A DNA stretch of 64,000 bases from Manihot esculenta (GCF_001659605.2 NC_035167.2:6077734-6141733), one strand, 5' to 3'; counted from the stretch's first letter, positions 44,716 through 58,059 are shown. A program made the numbers and translations. Notes: generated by a model not told the origin, from the sequence alone.

Positions 44716-46460
44716 AAAGTCTAATAAGTTTACATGTGGTCGTAGAGGTCTCACCCATAGAAAAGAAAACTAAAACTCTGTAACACTCAATTCTTTATTA
44801 AAGCTCGTCCTCTCTAGTGCAAGCCTAGTGTTCGTAAAAAGTTACCATTAACGGATACAATCTAACAGATCCCGTTATACTTATAAGCGCAGGATCTCCT
44901 ATCCACTGATCGGTGCCAGTCAGATTTTTAAGAGATTTGATAACCAACTTAATCTTTTTACAGTATAAAGACAAATATATATAGAGTTCAAGATATGTAT
45001 TTTTACATACTCATTCTAAGTTAAAAGTAATTTATTATATTTGCCCATTTTAACAGTTGATTTAACTGACTTAAATGTTGGAGTGGCCGCCCATAAAAAC
45101 CAACCATCTCACATCTTCTCTATTGCGGATTGACCAATTACAATTCAGATTTATTTCTAGCCATATCAATTGTATATAATAATATTTAAGAAAGTCAGAT
45201 GTAAGCGTGAACACTCTTATTTTATAAAAAAGGAGAATTAATATTTGGTTTCTATATTTTTAGAAAATTCTTTAATTTATCTTATTTAAAAATTATTCAA
45301 TTAAAATATCTTTATATTTTTAAAAATAAAACTCTTTAATTTTTTTTGTCAAAAAATTATCAACCAATATATTTTAATATTGATTATAGAGGTTAAATAG
45401 TATAAATATTTAAAATTATAGTAATTAAATAATATGTATAATTAAAATTGTAAAGACAAAACAACATTAATATTTAAAATAATTAATGGTTTATTTTAAT
45501 AAAATAATAAAAGACTTGAATTTTATGAAATAAAAATATTTTTTAATTAAATAAATTTAAAATAAAGATATATAGACTAATAATTTTTTAAAAAATTTAA
45601 AAATTTGATAGTAATTCACCAGACTCCCTTCATAACTTAAACCCATGATTTCTACTCACAAATCAAATAATTTATTATTATTTTTTTTTTGAAATAGGGT
45701 ATTTGGGAATTAGGGAGTAGAACTTGAAATCTCTCAAATTTATTTAGATACATTTATCACTAAACTAAGTCTGTGAGTGCAAATAATTTATTGTTGTACA
45801 CTAAAATTCTCTCTCCCAAGCATAGGGGTGAGCAGTATTCGGTTCAAACCGAAAAAACCGACCGAACTGAACCGATTTGAAAATTTAGTTCGGTTTTTTA
45901 TATATTTCGGTTCGGTTCGGTTTTTAATTTCAAAAATTTCGGTTATTTTGGTTCGGTTCGGTTTTGATCAGAAAAAAACCGAACCGATTAGTAATAATAA
46001 TATGTTTTTTCAATAATATATAGAAATTAAATCATATTAAAATTAAAATATTTTAATTAAATTTTAAAATATTAAAAATAAAGTGTAAAAAATAAAAAAA
46101 TTATTAAAAATCGAAACCGATCAAACCGAACAGAACCGAACCGAATCAGACCGGTTCGGTTCGATTCGGTTTCTGACCAAAATCGGTTCGGTTTTTATAA
46201 ACACTCAAATTTCGGTTTTCGATTTATTCGATTCGATTTGGTTTTGAACCGAACCGACCGAATGCTCACCCCTACCCAAACATATATAATTAACAAATAT
46301 GGGTAGACTAGACCTATTATTAATGAAACTTATATATATTATAAACTTTTTTAACAGAGTTACATTAAATCTATTTGTTGCTATGTACGTTGATTGTAGT
46401 TTTTAAAATTATTAAACATATAGAACATTTTAAAATATGATTAATTTTATTTTAAAAAAT
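44716..46460 (+). repeat. Right copy of the 1.2-kb duplication, part 2
   Basis: Continues the copy begun at 29445. It shares with the left copy the LTR-like block GGTCTCNCCCATAGAAAAGA, then AATATTTAAAATTATAGTAATT, AAACCCATGATTTCTAC and AACAAATATGGGTAGAC. It contains an extra hAT-like MITE (45823-46274) and about 100 bp of extra sequence near 45680-45780 that the left copy lacks. Confidence 0.68.
45823..46274. mobile_element. hAT-like MITE, 452 bp, with empty site known
   Basis: Terminal inverted repeats TAGGGGTGAGC and GCTCACCCCTA; the TIR start TAGGG fits the hAT consensus. It is flanked by CCCAAGCA (45815-45822) and CCCAAACA (46275-46282), an 8-bp target duplication with one mismatch. The left copy of the segmental duplication has no insertion here (CTCTCCCAACATATATAATT near 27536), so the filled and empty sites can be compared. 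The interior is built of repeated CGGTT/AACCG motifs around an AT core. It has no real ORF. Confidence 0.88.
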
Positions 46461-48002
46461 ATATAATATAATATTTAAATTATTTAAATTATAGTTGATT
46501 AAATTTTATCGTGAAAGAATTCTCTTAATATTTAAATTATTTGTATTCAAATTTTATCATGAGTTAAATTATAATTTTTTTAAAAAATAATTATATTTTA
46601 TTATTATTTAAAAATTTTTAGTTTAATTATTTAATTATATTATTAATCTATTTAAATTTAAATTGATTGAATTTATTATTGATTAAATTTTATTATAGAA
46701 GATTTTTTTACATTTAAATTCTATTTATTGAAATTTTATCATAAATTAAATTACTTTTTAAAAAAATAATGAATTAAACAAAAAAAAATTGTATATAAAA
46801 ATATAAAATTAGTATCTTATATTGGAAATCAAAATTTTATGATGTATTATATTTAGAAATAAAATTATGAAATTTTTACATTATGGTTGAAAAATATATT
46901 ATAAATATATTTTATAATATTAAATTTTAAATTAATGGGTGGCGTAAATTGATTTTTTTAGTAAAAAAATAAAATAAAATATGCCACTACATGATTAGAT
47001 AAATTTGTATTATTATTTTTAATTAATATAAAAAAATTTATTAATAAATCACAACTTATCAAACTTATTTTTCAGACTATAGAATATTATAATATAAATT
47101 CTTAGGATATTTTACTACTCTCCTCATTTGGCATGAATGATTTTATAAAAAAAAAATTCAAATAAATTTTTATAAAATCATTCAATATATAAATAAAAAA
47201 TTTTTCAAATTAAAAACTTTTAAATTCTTTTATTTTACAAGAAAAAATTTTAATTAAATTAAATTTTTACAAAATTTTTGATTTTAAATATAGAGATTGA
47301 GTTCTTCTATATTGATTAAGTATTGTACAATCTTTGAAACTTATATATATATTTTAGAAAAATTATTATTTAAAATTTTATATTAGTTGTTACATGATTT
47401 AAGGAATTTATTTAAATAAAATTTAAATATTAAATAATTTTCTCTTTAATTATATAATTTTATATTATTATGTTGTTTTTATTTTTTTATATTTAATTTA
47501 ATTTTTTAAATATTTTATATAATATTCACGTAAACCATAATTGAAAAACAATTATGATTTTTGAGTTTGAAACATATAAATTCTTCTTTTAGATAAACAT
47601 TATACGAAATGAAAAGGTTAAAAAAAATAAATGACAAGTATTTTTTGAATTTAAAAATAAAAATCTTTATAAATATAAAGATGCTAATTTTTATTCTCTA
47701 ATTATATATATATTTAATACAATAATTAATATGCTAAAATTAAATTATACTCTCTTAAAACTTATAAATTTTATAATATATTAAAAAAATTATAAATTTA
47801 ATTTTTATTAATATACTGTTTATTAATTTATAGTGTGATATTATAATCTCTATCCATATTATATATTGAATTTCATAATAATATATTAATTTTAATTTGA
47901 TAGAAAATAATGTAAGAATAATATAGTTTTACTGAGAATAGAATTTATTATATCTTTATATATTTATTATATCATAATATATAATATAATTATAATAAAC
48001 TT

Positions 48003-48033
<31 letters not shown>

Positions 48034-49235
48034 TACTTTTTTTTATCTATTTAATTTTTTATTTTAAATAAAGTTAAATTGTATTTTTTAGGAATTATAA
48101 TTTTTTAATTAAATAAAATATAATTTAAATATTTCTTATTGAAAATTAATATAATTATAATAATATTATAATATATAAAAAAATTTAAAAAATAAATTGA
48201 ATATTTTAATGAGTATAAAAATGTGCCACCCACGTTGAATAAAGATTATATATAAATGTGTGAAGGGGAAGTGAACGCCTCAAATTTACTTATATATTTT
48301 TGTAGATTTATTAATTTTTTAAAAAATCTTACAGGTTTGTTGATGAGATTATTACTTTTATTAATGAGTTTAAAATAATATTTGAAAGAAATTGTTTTAA
48401 TTTTAAAAATTATTTTGATTTTATTATTATATAAATACTTAAAAAATTAAATAAAATAATTATTATGTCATATTACTTAAATAATTTTAATTTTTAAAAT
48501 TCTACATAGATTTGAATTAATAAAAAAATAATTTTATTAGATAAATAATTCAAAATTTTTTTAAACATTTAAATTAATTTAATTTAAATTTAATTTAAAT
48601 TTTATTAATTAAATTAATAGTAGAGTTTATATAAATTTTAAATTTTAAATTTTCTCTATTTAAAACTTTATAATAAATTTTATTGTAATTCAAACTCTTT
48701 TTAAAAAAAATGTGATCTGCCGATTAAAACTATAATGGTTTCATAGAAAAAAATAATTTTCTATTTAATTAAATAAATTTTATAAAAAAATTAAAATATT
48801 TATAATAACACTAATAAAAAGTAATCTAGTTTAATATATTAAGAAAGAGTAAAATTTTATAATATATTATATTTGGAAATAAAATAAAAATTATTTAATC
48901 AAAGATTAATTTAATTGAATTATTATCTATAATAAATCATATAGATTTTTATTATTTTTTAGCTTACATATAATTTAGATTATATATCAAAATGAGAAGA
49001 GTAGTAAATAATAAGATTGTTTAAAATAATTATATTTATATTTATTATAAATTACTTTTACTTTGATTAATTTAAAAATAATAAATAAATTCATTATTAT
49101 GTAAAATTTGTAATTTAAAATTTATTGTAAAAAATGACAAGATTTATCAATTATAATATCTGTAATATGCAGATTAGATTAGATTAATGTCATCTTAATA
49201 TCAGATAATTCTATCATTATATTTATATTGATAAG
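46461..49235. other. AT-rich intergenic DNA
   Basis: Almost wholly A and T with homopolymer runs; no gene, no recognised element. A (TA) microsatellite lies at about 48011-48032. Short exchanges of GC content (48230-48290) carry nothing I recognise. Confidence 0.6.
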
Positions 49236-49797
49236 TGATGTTGCATATAATAATTTGATAACGTAGCCGAAATGGAAATAAGCTGTAATTGATTAGACCT
49301 GTAAAGAAGAGAATGTGAGATAGTGGTGGCCGATTACAACAGCCACTCCAACGCCCAATTCAGTATATTGAAAAATAAAGATAATGAGATGAATTTTTTA
49401 GAACGTGAGTAATGTTCAAAAATAGCGTACCTTTGTTTCTGTGATTCTTCTCTTTTTATACTGTAAGAATGTAGAGGTAAATATAACATTTTTTGACAAT
49501 CCGGCGGTAATATGGCTGATTGTTTGATAAGAGATATCACCGGCTAATAAGATGATGATCCACGATTATAGGCGTAATAGGGATGCGATGGACTGTTCCT
49601 GTTTAATGGTAACCTTGTATTGAGACTCGTCCTATTCTAGAGAGGGCGAGTCTTGATATAGAATTGGGTGTTTGAGATGTCTGGATCTTCCTTTCATTCT
49701 GTGGGACCACATTAATCGCTTATCAAATCCTTGCCATATGACCCCTTTTTATGGTAACAGTTCACTGACTACTTTGGACGACTGTTATGTAGCATCA
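49236..49797 (-). repeat. 3' LTR of the Tat-type element
   Basis: 562 bp, the same length as its diverged partner at 55216-55777, with shared blocks AATAGCGTAC, CTTTTTATACT, CGGCGGTAATATGGC and GGGACCACATTAATC. Confidence 0.9.
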
Positions 49798-51388
49798 GAG
49801 GTCCCTTGCTGGTTCTTCATATTGGAAGGTGACAGTTTGTCTTTTTGACTACGTGGCATGATTTGACTCGCTTTTGCTACTTATATCATTTTGTCTTCCC
49901 TTAGTCACAATGGTTGCTATTTTTCGAGTCAAATTTAAAGTTTTACCAGCTATAACATTGTATAAGAATCCTCCTTTCTTTTCTTTTTATTTTTATTTTT
50001 TTTATGACTATCATATATGGGAGACATGAATAGGAGTATTTTCTTTTCTTTTCTTGAGAATACCAGATCTATGCGAAGGATATCATCATAGTCTTTGAAG
50101 GACAGCTGAAGGGGAGTCTTCATGAAGGTCTAAGCATACTGCTTAGCCCTGAGGACTGCAACCAGTCCGACTATAATAACTTTTCAGTGCTACAACCCCC
50201 AGGGTGGGGGTTGGATTGTGTAAGGTTGATTTCGAGGGTCAGGCTAGGAAAACAATTGGAGAACTGGTCATTTACATGACTTTTACGACATCTTCTTGGA
50301 GAATGAGGTCGAGAGGTAGAAGACAACCTAAACGGGTCCCTGCTAATAGGTTTTTATAACATTCTAGAGACTTGTTGAAGTCCACTTTATCCCCTTGTAA
50401 ACTTTTACAATAAAAATACATATTTTGTATATCTACTCTTAAATGTTTATTTTTTTTCCTTGTCGCTATCAACGATTCAAACAATTGGCCAAGGGGCTAC
50501 CTCTCAACCAAACTGTGAATCTAGTGACCCCCATTTTTTGTCCAAAGAAGAGAGCTAAGGCATATTTACTTTGTAGAACTTAATGCCCGGTTTAATAAAC
50601 ACAAAATAATCTGGAGAATTTTTGTAAAATAGGATTGATACCTGGGCATGTGGCTTGGCGAACTCCCGCCTTTCTAACGTATTGAGGAAATTTTGCTATA
50701 AGGCACTTTCACCCAGTCTTGATATAAGACTCGCCTTATTGATACTAATCTTTGATTGACATCTTTATCTCTTGGGGATTGGTATACCCCCTTGTGGCTG
50801 TTTGGCATATATGACCTATTTATAGGGACCAACGTTTAGATTGTGGCCTGACGAAACCTGCCTAGTGGCTTTGTTTAGGGGGACCAACACCTGCATAGTC
50901 TAGCGAAACTTGCCTTGTGACCTGACCTAGTGAATCTGCCTCGTGGTCTTATTTAGTGGGACCAACGCTCGGATGATCTGGCGAAATTTGCCTTGTGACC
51001 TGGCCTAGGGGAACTTGCCTTGTGGCTTTGTTTAGTGGGACTAACGCCCGGATGGTTTGACGGAACCCGCCTTGTGATTGGCCTGGCGGAACCCTCCTTG
51101 TGACCTTGTTTGATGGAACCAATGTCCGGAGGTCTAGCGGAACCCGTCTTGTGACCTGGCCTGACAGAACGCGCCTTGTGGCCTCTTCTTGTCTTTTTAA
51201 TTTTTTTGAGGAAGGTCATCCTATCGTTCCTTATCATTGAAGAACACAACATATGAAAAAATATCGCGTTAACTTGTTATTGATAAAACTTTCTAAGATT
51301 ATAGATATTCCAGGCAATGGGTATGACTTGACCATCGATTGGCCAGCTTAAATGACCCTGAAAAAATAACCTTCGAGATCCTAAACGA
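49798..51388 (-). other. Region between integrase and 3' LTR with degenerate tandem repeats
   Basis: No protein domain. From about 50820 to 51200 units of roughly 55-100 bp recur, each with GGACCAACG, a CCGGATGGTCTGGCG-like piece and CTTGTGACCTGGCC. They create short Pro/Gly/His-rich ORFs (for example 50953-51252 minus) that I do not regard as genes. A polypurine tract was not identified with confidence. Confidence 0.6.
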
Positions 51389-54300
51389 TCATTTCCAGTT
51401 CTCACCCAACTTACTAGGCTCGGCATTGCCATTTGTTACATCCATTCTTTTAAGGACTAGGTCCCCCACATTAAAAGTTCGTGGCCTGACCTTACTATTG
51501 AATATTCTGGACATTTTATTTCTGTAAATTGCTATTTTGATTGTGGTATTTTCTTGTAGGAATTCAGTTTGTTCCGAATTGAATTGCATTTCTTCAGGAT
51601 TTCTTACAATCTCAGGGTCTTGTGTCCTGAAGCTACTTACTTGAATTTCCATGAGGATGATTGCTTCAGCCTCGTATACAAGAGAAAAGGGCATTATAGC
51701 TATTTTGGTAGTGGTCATGTATGCCCACAGTATGTGAGGTAACTCCTCGAATAGTTGCCTTTGGCTTGGTCGAGCCTTTTCTTTAGCCATTGTAGGATGG
51801 TCCTCTTTGTTATCTCGGTCATTCGATGAGCTGAATCTTAAGTCAATTTCTTATTTCTTATAAAAGTCTTTAAACATGGAGCTTAAAAATTGAGTTTCAT
51901 TATCAGTGATCACTATCTTTGGTATTTTAAACTGAGTGAATATGTTTTTATGATGAAGGAAATTGCTTGTTGGGTGGTGATGGACTGCACTGCCTTAGCC
52001 TCAACCCACTTGTGAAAATGATCTACTGCCACAATTACGAACTTTCTTGACCTAGACGTCTTAGGGAATGGGCCAAGGATGTTTATCCCCCACTGAAAGA
52101 AAGGTTAGGGGCTTCCAATAGCTGCTTGCATTTATCCCAGGGTCCTTGAGATGTTTACATGTATTTGGCATCTTCGACATTTCTGGACAAGTTGCTTCGC
52201 ATCTTGCATTATCATCGGCCAGTAGTGCACTTGACTAAATGCTTTCCGGGTGATTGTCCGAGCTTCTTCATGACTCCTGTAATCACCTTCATGGATATCT
52301 TTTAGGATTTCTTGATCTTTCTCTTTTGTAACACATCGCAGCCATGACTGTGTGGAGGACCTCCTGTACAATTAACCACCAATTAATGCATATTTAGAAG
52401 ACTTTATTATTACCTATTTGGCTAATAACTCATCAGTTAGAAGATCATCTTGTGTCAAAAATTTATATATGGGCGTCATCTATGATTCTCCCTCCTTTAT
52501 GGGGAAGGACTCTTCTACTTCTGTTGCTAGAGTGTGCAATTCCTTAAACTGAAACGGTTGAGTCAAGTGCTGTTCACCCCACCACCGCTATCTTGGCTAA
52601 AAGATCTGCCTCTTCATTATTACCTCTAGCCACCTAGCGAAGTTCACAACTACCTTATCCGCCTTTGATCCTCTCCATTAGAGATTGAACCTTTTTCTCA
52701 TATTTGATAAGATTCGATTCTCAGACTTTGAATGATCCCTGGCACTAATTAACAATCAATAGTGAGTCACTAAAAATAATGGATTGGATTTTTATATGCC
52801 TAATTCCTTGATGATTCTTAGGGTTATTATTATAGTCTCTAACTCGGCTACATTGTTGGTGGCATTGAAGGTGAGCTATGCTGCATACCGAAGCTTTGTA
52901 CTGGTTTGAAACTACAACAGGATCCCTATTCCAAAACTCCCGGCTCCGCAAGCTCCATTAGCCCAAACTTTCCAATCCTCTATAGTTGATTCATGGGATT
53001 CCAAAGGTTCTAATGGCGAAGTCATTTCAATAACAAAATCGGCTAGCACCTGTGCTTTCATTGCCTTTCTTGGGACATACTTGATATTATAGGCTGACAA
53101 TATTAGTACCTAAGTGGATAATTGTCTTGACAACTCTGGCCTATGTAAGACCTTCCGCAGAGGGTAATCTATTCTAACTTCTATAGTGTGCGACTGGCAG
53201 TATGGTTATAGCTTTGTGACTGACATTAGAACTACAAACACCAACTTTTTGATAGGAGAGTAATTCAGCTCTGCTCTTTTCAAAACTTGGCTGGCATAAT
53301 ATACTAGGCTTTGCATCTCATTGTTTTCACGAATGAGTACCGAGAAAACTATTTCCTGTGTTATAGAAAAGTATAGAAACAAAAATTCACCTTCAATAGG
53401 CGGGCTTAGCAATGAAGGAGATGATAAAAAGGTTTTCAGACCTTCAAATGTCTCTACACACTCTTCCTCCCATTCAAACTTACCTTTGCCTTTTAAGGCT
53501 TTGAAGAATGGAAGACATCTTTTGGCCGAACATGATATGAAATGACCCAAGCAGTGACTCGCCCATTCAACCTCTATACTTCATTAATAGTTTTGTATGC
53601 TTCCATGTTTTGGATGGCACTGATCTTCTTAGAGTTTGCCTCTATGCCTCTCTTTGAAATTATATACCCCAGAAACTTTCCAGCTTTTACCCCGAAAGTA
53701 CACTTCACAGGGTTTAGCTTCATACCCACCCTGTCTAAGATGTTAAAGACTTTTTGAATATCTTCTAAATGGTTTTCTAAGGATCGACTCTTTACTACCA
53801 TATCGTTCATGTACATTTCGACTGTTGATCCCACTATGTATTTAAACATTCCTGACACTAGCCTTTAGTATGTTGCCCCTGTGGTTTTTTAATCCAAATG
53901 GCATCACTTTATAGCAGTAAACTCCTTTGTCTATTATGAATGCGATCTTCTCTGCGTCCTTGGTGTCTATCATGATTTGGTGGTATCCTGAAATGACATC
54001 AAGAAAGGAAACCACTGCATAATCCGAGGTCAAGTCTACAAACGTGTCGATGGACGACAATGAGAAATGATCTTTTGAACATGCTTTATTCAAGTTATTA
54101 AAATCCATGCACATCCTCCAATTCCTATTGGCTTTCTTTACTAGGACCGCATTGGCCAGCCATGTGGGATACTGGACTTCCTTTATCAACCCTGAACTCA
54201 AAAGCTTATTGACCTCTTCTTTGATCATCTGCTGCCTCTCTAGTGAAAACTTTCTTTTCTTTTATTGGACTGGCTTGACGGTCTTATCAATAGATAGCTT

Positions 54301-54768
54301 ATGGGTAATGAGAGCTAGATCCACATCTATTACATCTTTTGGAGACTAAGCAAAAGTGTTTTCTCAGCTCTTTAGCAATTCTATTAGATGAGTCTTCGTT
54401 TCACCAGTTAATGCAGTGCCAAACCATACCTTTTGATCCTTATCTAGCTGGATCTCTTCTACCGATTCTGCTAGCCTTTACTTTACGTGGGACTCTGACT
54501 TCTCTAATAAGTTGATGGGCATTGTTGCTTTACCGAGACTTTTTGCTAGGTGTTCATAACCTTCTTTGGCCAACCTCGGATTGCCTCGGACCACAACTAT
54601 TCCTTCGGGAGTTGGAAGCTTAATATACATAACACCCATGTTAATAACGATGTCGTGGCAGTTTAGGACTGGACGACCGAATATCACATTGTATGCAAAT
54701 AGGATATCTACCATCACAAACTCTGCATACAACTTTCGCTTATATTTTTCATCACCCAGCACTGCCAC
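51389..54768 (-). pseudogene. pol remnant of the Tat-type element
   Basis: Read on the minus strand with many breaks. 54478-54768: the segment after the protease (FVMVDILFAYNVIFGRPVLN, a typical Tat block). 53842-54228: RT with RNWRMCMDFNNLNKACSKDH, FLDVISGYHQI and YCYKVMPFGLKN. 53574-53858: RT continuation with YMNDMVVKS, where the catalytic box should read YVDDM; the first Asp is Asn. 53206-53550: the first RNase H with YASQVLKRAELNY. 52912-53100: the second RNase H-like domain expected in Tat (WANGACGAGSFGIGIL). 52132-52371: the integrase zinc region (HYWPMIMQDAKQLVQKCRRC). 51389-51790: the integrase C-terminus (RTFNVGDLVLKR, ending KLGENW). It is inactive by several stops and frameshifts. 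Confidence 0.88.
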
Positions 54769-55215
54769 GGTCTTATCTCCTAATCTTACTAATGGATAGG
54801 AGACTTTGGTAAGATTATTTTTTTAAAGCCTAACTTATTAAAAACATTTAAGATGAGAATATTAATAAAGCTATTTATATCCACTAGTACTCACCTTACT
54901 TCGTATCAGTTCAGGAGGATATTAATGACCAGCAGGTCCTTTTGAAAGAATCCAATTGCTTTGTCGACAGGATTGAACCTTATCTGTTGCTTGGCCCATA
55001 CTTCTTGATCAACCGACAGGACGTCTTCTGCTACACGCTTATCTTTTTCTTTACCCTTATCAGGTCCTCCCGTGCTGACATATACAATTCTAGCTATTTC
55101 AAGAGATAGAGAAGAGAGATTCCTTTTTTTTTTTTAGAGAGAAAAGGAACAAGAAACCGGTTTTAATCCAAATGAATAAAAGAAATTCAAAGGACTTTCC
55201 AACAATGGAAACAAA

Positions 55216-55777
55216 TGATGTTGCAGAGATAAGATTGATGATTTGGCCAGAATGAAACTAAGTTGTGATTAGCTAGAGCTGCAAGGAAGAGAAGATGAGG
55301 TAGTGGTGGATACCCATGACAGCCACTTCGACACTCAAGTCCGTATACTGAAAAATAGAGAGAATGCGATGAATTGCCTAGAATGTGAGTAGTATTTAAG
55401 AATAGCGTACTTTTATTTCTGTGATACTTCTCCTTTTATACTATAAGAAGGTGGAGGCAAAGCTAGCATTTCCCAATAATACGGCGGTAATATGGCCAGC
55501 TGTTTGATAAGAAATATCGCTAGCTAATAGGATGGTGATCATGCGATTACAGGCGTAACGGAGATGCATTGGACCATCCCTGTTTAATGATAACCTTGTA
55601 CCGAGACTCGTCCTATTATGGAGAGGGCGTGTTTTGATGTAGAACCGGGTGTTTGAGATGTCCAGATCTTCATTTTCTCAGGTGGGACCACATTAATCAC
55701 TTATTAGATCCTTGCCACATAGTCCGTCTTATAGTGATAGCTTACCGACTACTTTAGGCGACTGTTATATAGTATCA
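55216..55777 (-). repeat. 5' LTR of the Tat-type element
   Basis: 562 bp, partner of 49236-49797. Its inner end borders the degenerate primer-binding region at about 55199-55215. Confidence 0.9.
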
Positions 55778-55782
55778 ATAAG

Positions 55783-57434
55783 TTTTTATCTTTATACCAC
55801 TATTGATATAAATACCACTAAAAAAATAGATAGAGTTGTTCAGAATGAGTGAATCATAAAACCTTTATAAATAGTGAATTTAGAAAAGTAATTATCACCA
55901 TCGAAATTATTTCAAGAAAGAAGAAATTGATTATATATCGCGACACAAAATAAAAAAAAGTGCTTTCTTCTGTATATATCTCACAGGCTAATTGTAATAT
56001 TATATTTTTATTGATTATTCTTTTTTAAATGTAGGGGTGGAACTATGATTATTTTTTTCTATTTTGGTTTGTACTTTTATGAATTTTATTATTATAAATT
56101 AGTTTATACACGTACAATAATAAATTAAAGATTGATTAAGCTTATTATATATTTAAAATATTCATTTATAATATTATAATAATATAATTTTAATATCTTA
56201 CTATAGAATTAAATTATAAAATATTACTTTAATACATAAATCCATTTTAACCGATAGAGTAATGTTACTCTAAAGAATATTATTGCTTTAATTGAGTCAA
56301 AACATAAAAAATAGTGTTCACAAATAAAATAGCAAAGGAGGGCTTTTTTTTTTTTCAAATGAATACTTGATTGTACTAGATCGGTCTATTAAAAATAAAA
56401 TATTCTCAATAAATATTTACTGTATTTATAAAAATTAAACCCTCAATCTCATTTAAAAAAAAAATATAATGTGGAACTATTGATCTCAACACTAGTTAAT
56501 CTCTTTTACTGAAAAAATAGCGTTGAATCATTCATTTCATCACTCATTATTCTCTTTAGTAATATATAATAATATTTATTTTCATTAAGTTTTTTTTACC
56601 AATGCAAACAATTAAAAGTCAGCAATCCTAATCCTAAGTCAAGCAGCTCATTGTCCTGCCCAACCCAACCCAAGCCAGGTTAGCAGCCCATATTTAATAG
56701 AGAAAAAAATATGAAGAATTTTCAGTCAGTATACTATCATTATCTTCTTGTCATCTTCAATCCAGAAAGTACCGCACTAACCATCACACTTAACCGTCAA
56801 TCTAAAAAGCAGCAAGACCCAAAAAACCACTATCAATATATCGTTATTTAAAGTCAACAACAGAAGAAAAGAAGAAATCAAAAGTCAGGGGACATTCCAA
56901 TACCATACAAATACCAAACCTTTAGATTTATGGCTCAATTATCATCGAAAAAAAATTCTGACCATGATGATTTCAGTCTTTCATAGCTATAGAGCTACCT
57001 AAAAGGAGTAAATTCCATTGTTCTGACATTGATTTCACTTATCATTTACATCACTAGTGAGAGTCAATGAGCGAGGGACATAATTACAACCAAAACTTCT
57101 CTCCTAAACATACTCATAAATCAACTATTCGCAAACAAAGAAAAACACCCAAAACATTAAAACACAAAACCATTTACATACAGACAACTACCTGCTAAAT
57201 TATTTTATTAGTTGTTTTTATGAAAAAAAATTGAGTGACCATAATGATATATATACTAAATTTTGTGACTGCAAATAAAATTACCCATTATTTTTTAAGA
57301 AAATAACTTATTTTAAAAAGATAGAAGCAATTTTCTAGATTTTAAATACTTTATTCACACCTTATATATATAAAAAGATATTAATTCCATTATTTTCTTA
57401 AAAATATTTTTGAAAAAATTTATTCTGTAAAATA
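55783..57434. other. AT-rich intergenic DNA
   Basis: No gene is seen. The stretch 56600-57200 is less AT-rich and has many short A-rich words, but no ORF or family that I recognise. Confidence 0.5.
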
Positions 57435-58059
57435 TTTCATTACAAAAATCTATCAGAACACTAACGAAAATCACAAACGGACAAAGATCCATTAATAATA
57501 GTAATTAAAACACTAACGGATATTATAATACGCTTTTTCCAGTGACAGAAGCTTAAATTCGTTAAGGAATCCATTAGTGAGCACACTATATACTAATGGA
57601 CGGTGGTATCGATAACAAATCCGTTCCTGAAGAAAATTATTTGCATCTGGTATTGTCTCTAATGGAAGTGATGTTAGTGAATTTTAAACCCAAAATGGTT
57701 TCATCTCCTCACCTGCGTCCAGAAATTTCCAAATTTGTGAAATCCCTAGCTACTTCTCCTTTTTCATTTCTAAAATCCCTTTGAGTGTGCAATCCCTCGC
57801 TACAAGCACTATCATCGGTCAACTGCATCACTACCATCACCAACATCACCGGACGACTGTGCGCTAATTTTTTTTCCCCCTTTACATGAGCCAAGTTCTT
57901 CATCTTGGCGCATAAATGAAGCAATTGACTAGGAAAATGGTATTAAGAGATTGAGTATCATCTACCATACAGCCAGATTTTGAGGTAGAATTTTTAATCT
58001 CAACACTAAAGTGGTTTCAGGAACAAATATATGAAAGTAAAGGATGGTTGCAATATGCC

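Larger units (their letters stand above)
49236..55777 (-). mobile_element. Old Tat-lineage Ty3/gypsy retrotransposon
   Basis: Two 562-bp LTRs (49236-49797 and 55216-55777) and a perfect 5-bp target duplication ATAAG (49231-49235 and 55778-55782). On the minus strand the LTRs start TGATGCTAC or TGATACTAT and end TGCAACATCA, followed inside the 5' LTR by TTTGTTTCCATTGTTGG, a decayed form of the Tat primer region. The coding remnants are minus: protease, RT, two RNase H-like parts, integrase. Gag is missing or unrecognisable. LTR divergence is roughly one base in five by eye, much more than in the elements at 29537-44710. A TATA-like TTTTTATACTGTAAG block lies in each LTR (about 49450 and 55432). 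Confidence 0.93.

Noticed and set aside
45777..46016. 79-codon ORF at the MITE
   Set aside because: Its Arg/Phe/Gly-rich peptide is just the CGGTT repeat of the hAT-like MITE read in one frame.
26535..46460. Interpretation of the 1.2-kb duplicates as LTRs of one large element
   Set aside because: Similarity covers an LTR-like part plus non-LTR flanking DNA, no TG/CA boundaries coincide with the match ends, and no primer-binding site or target duplication was found.
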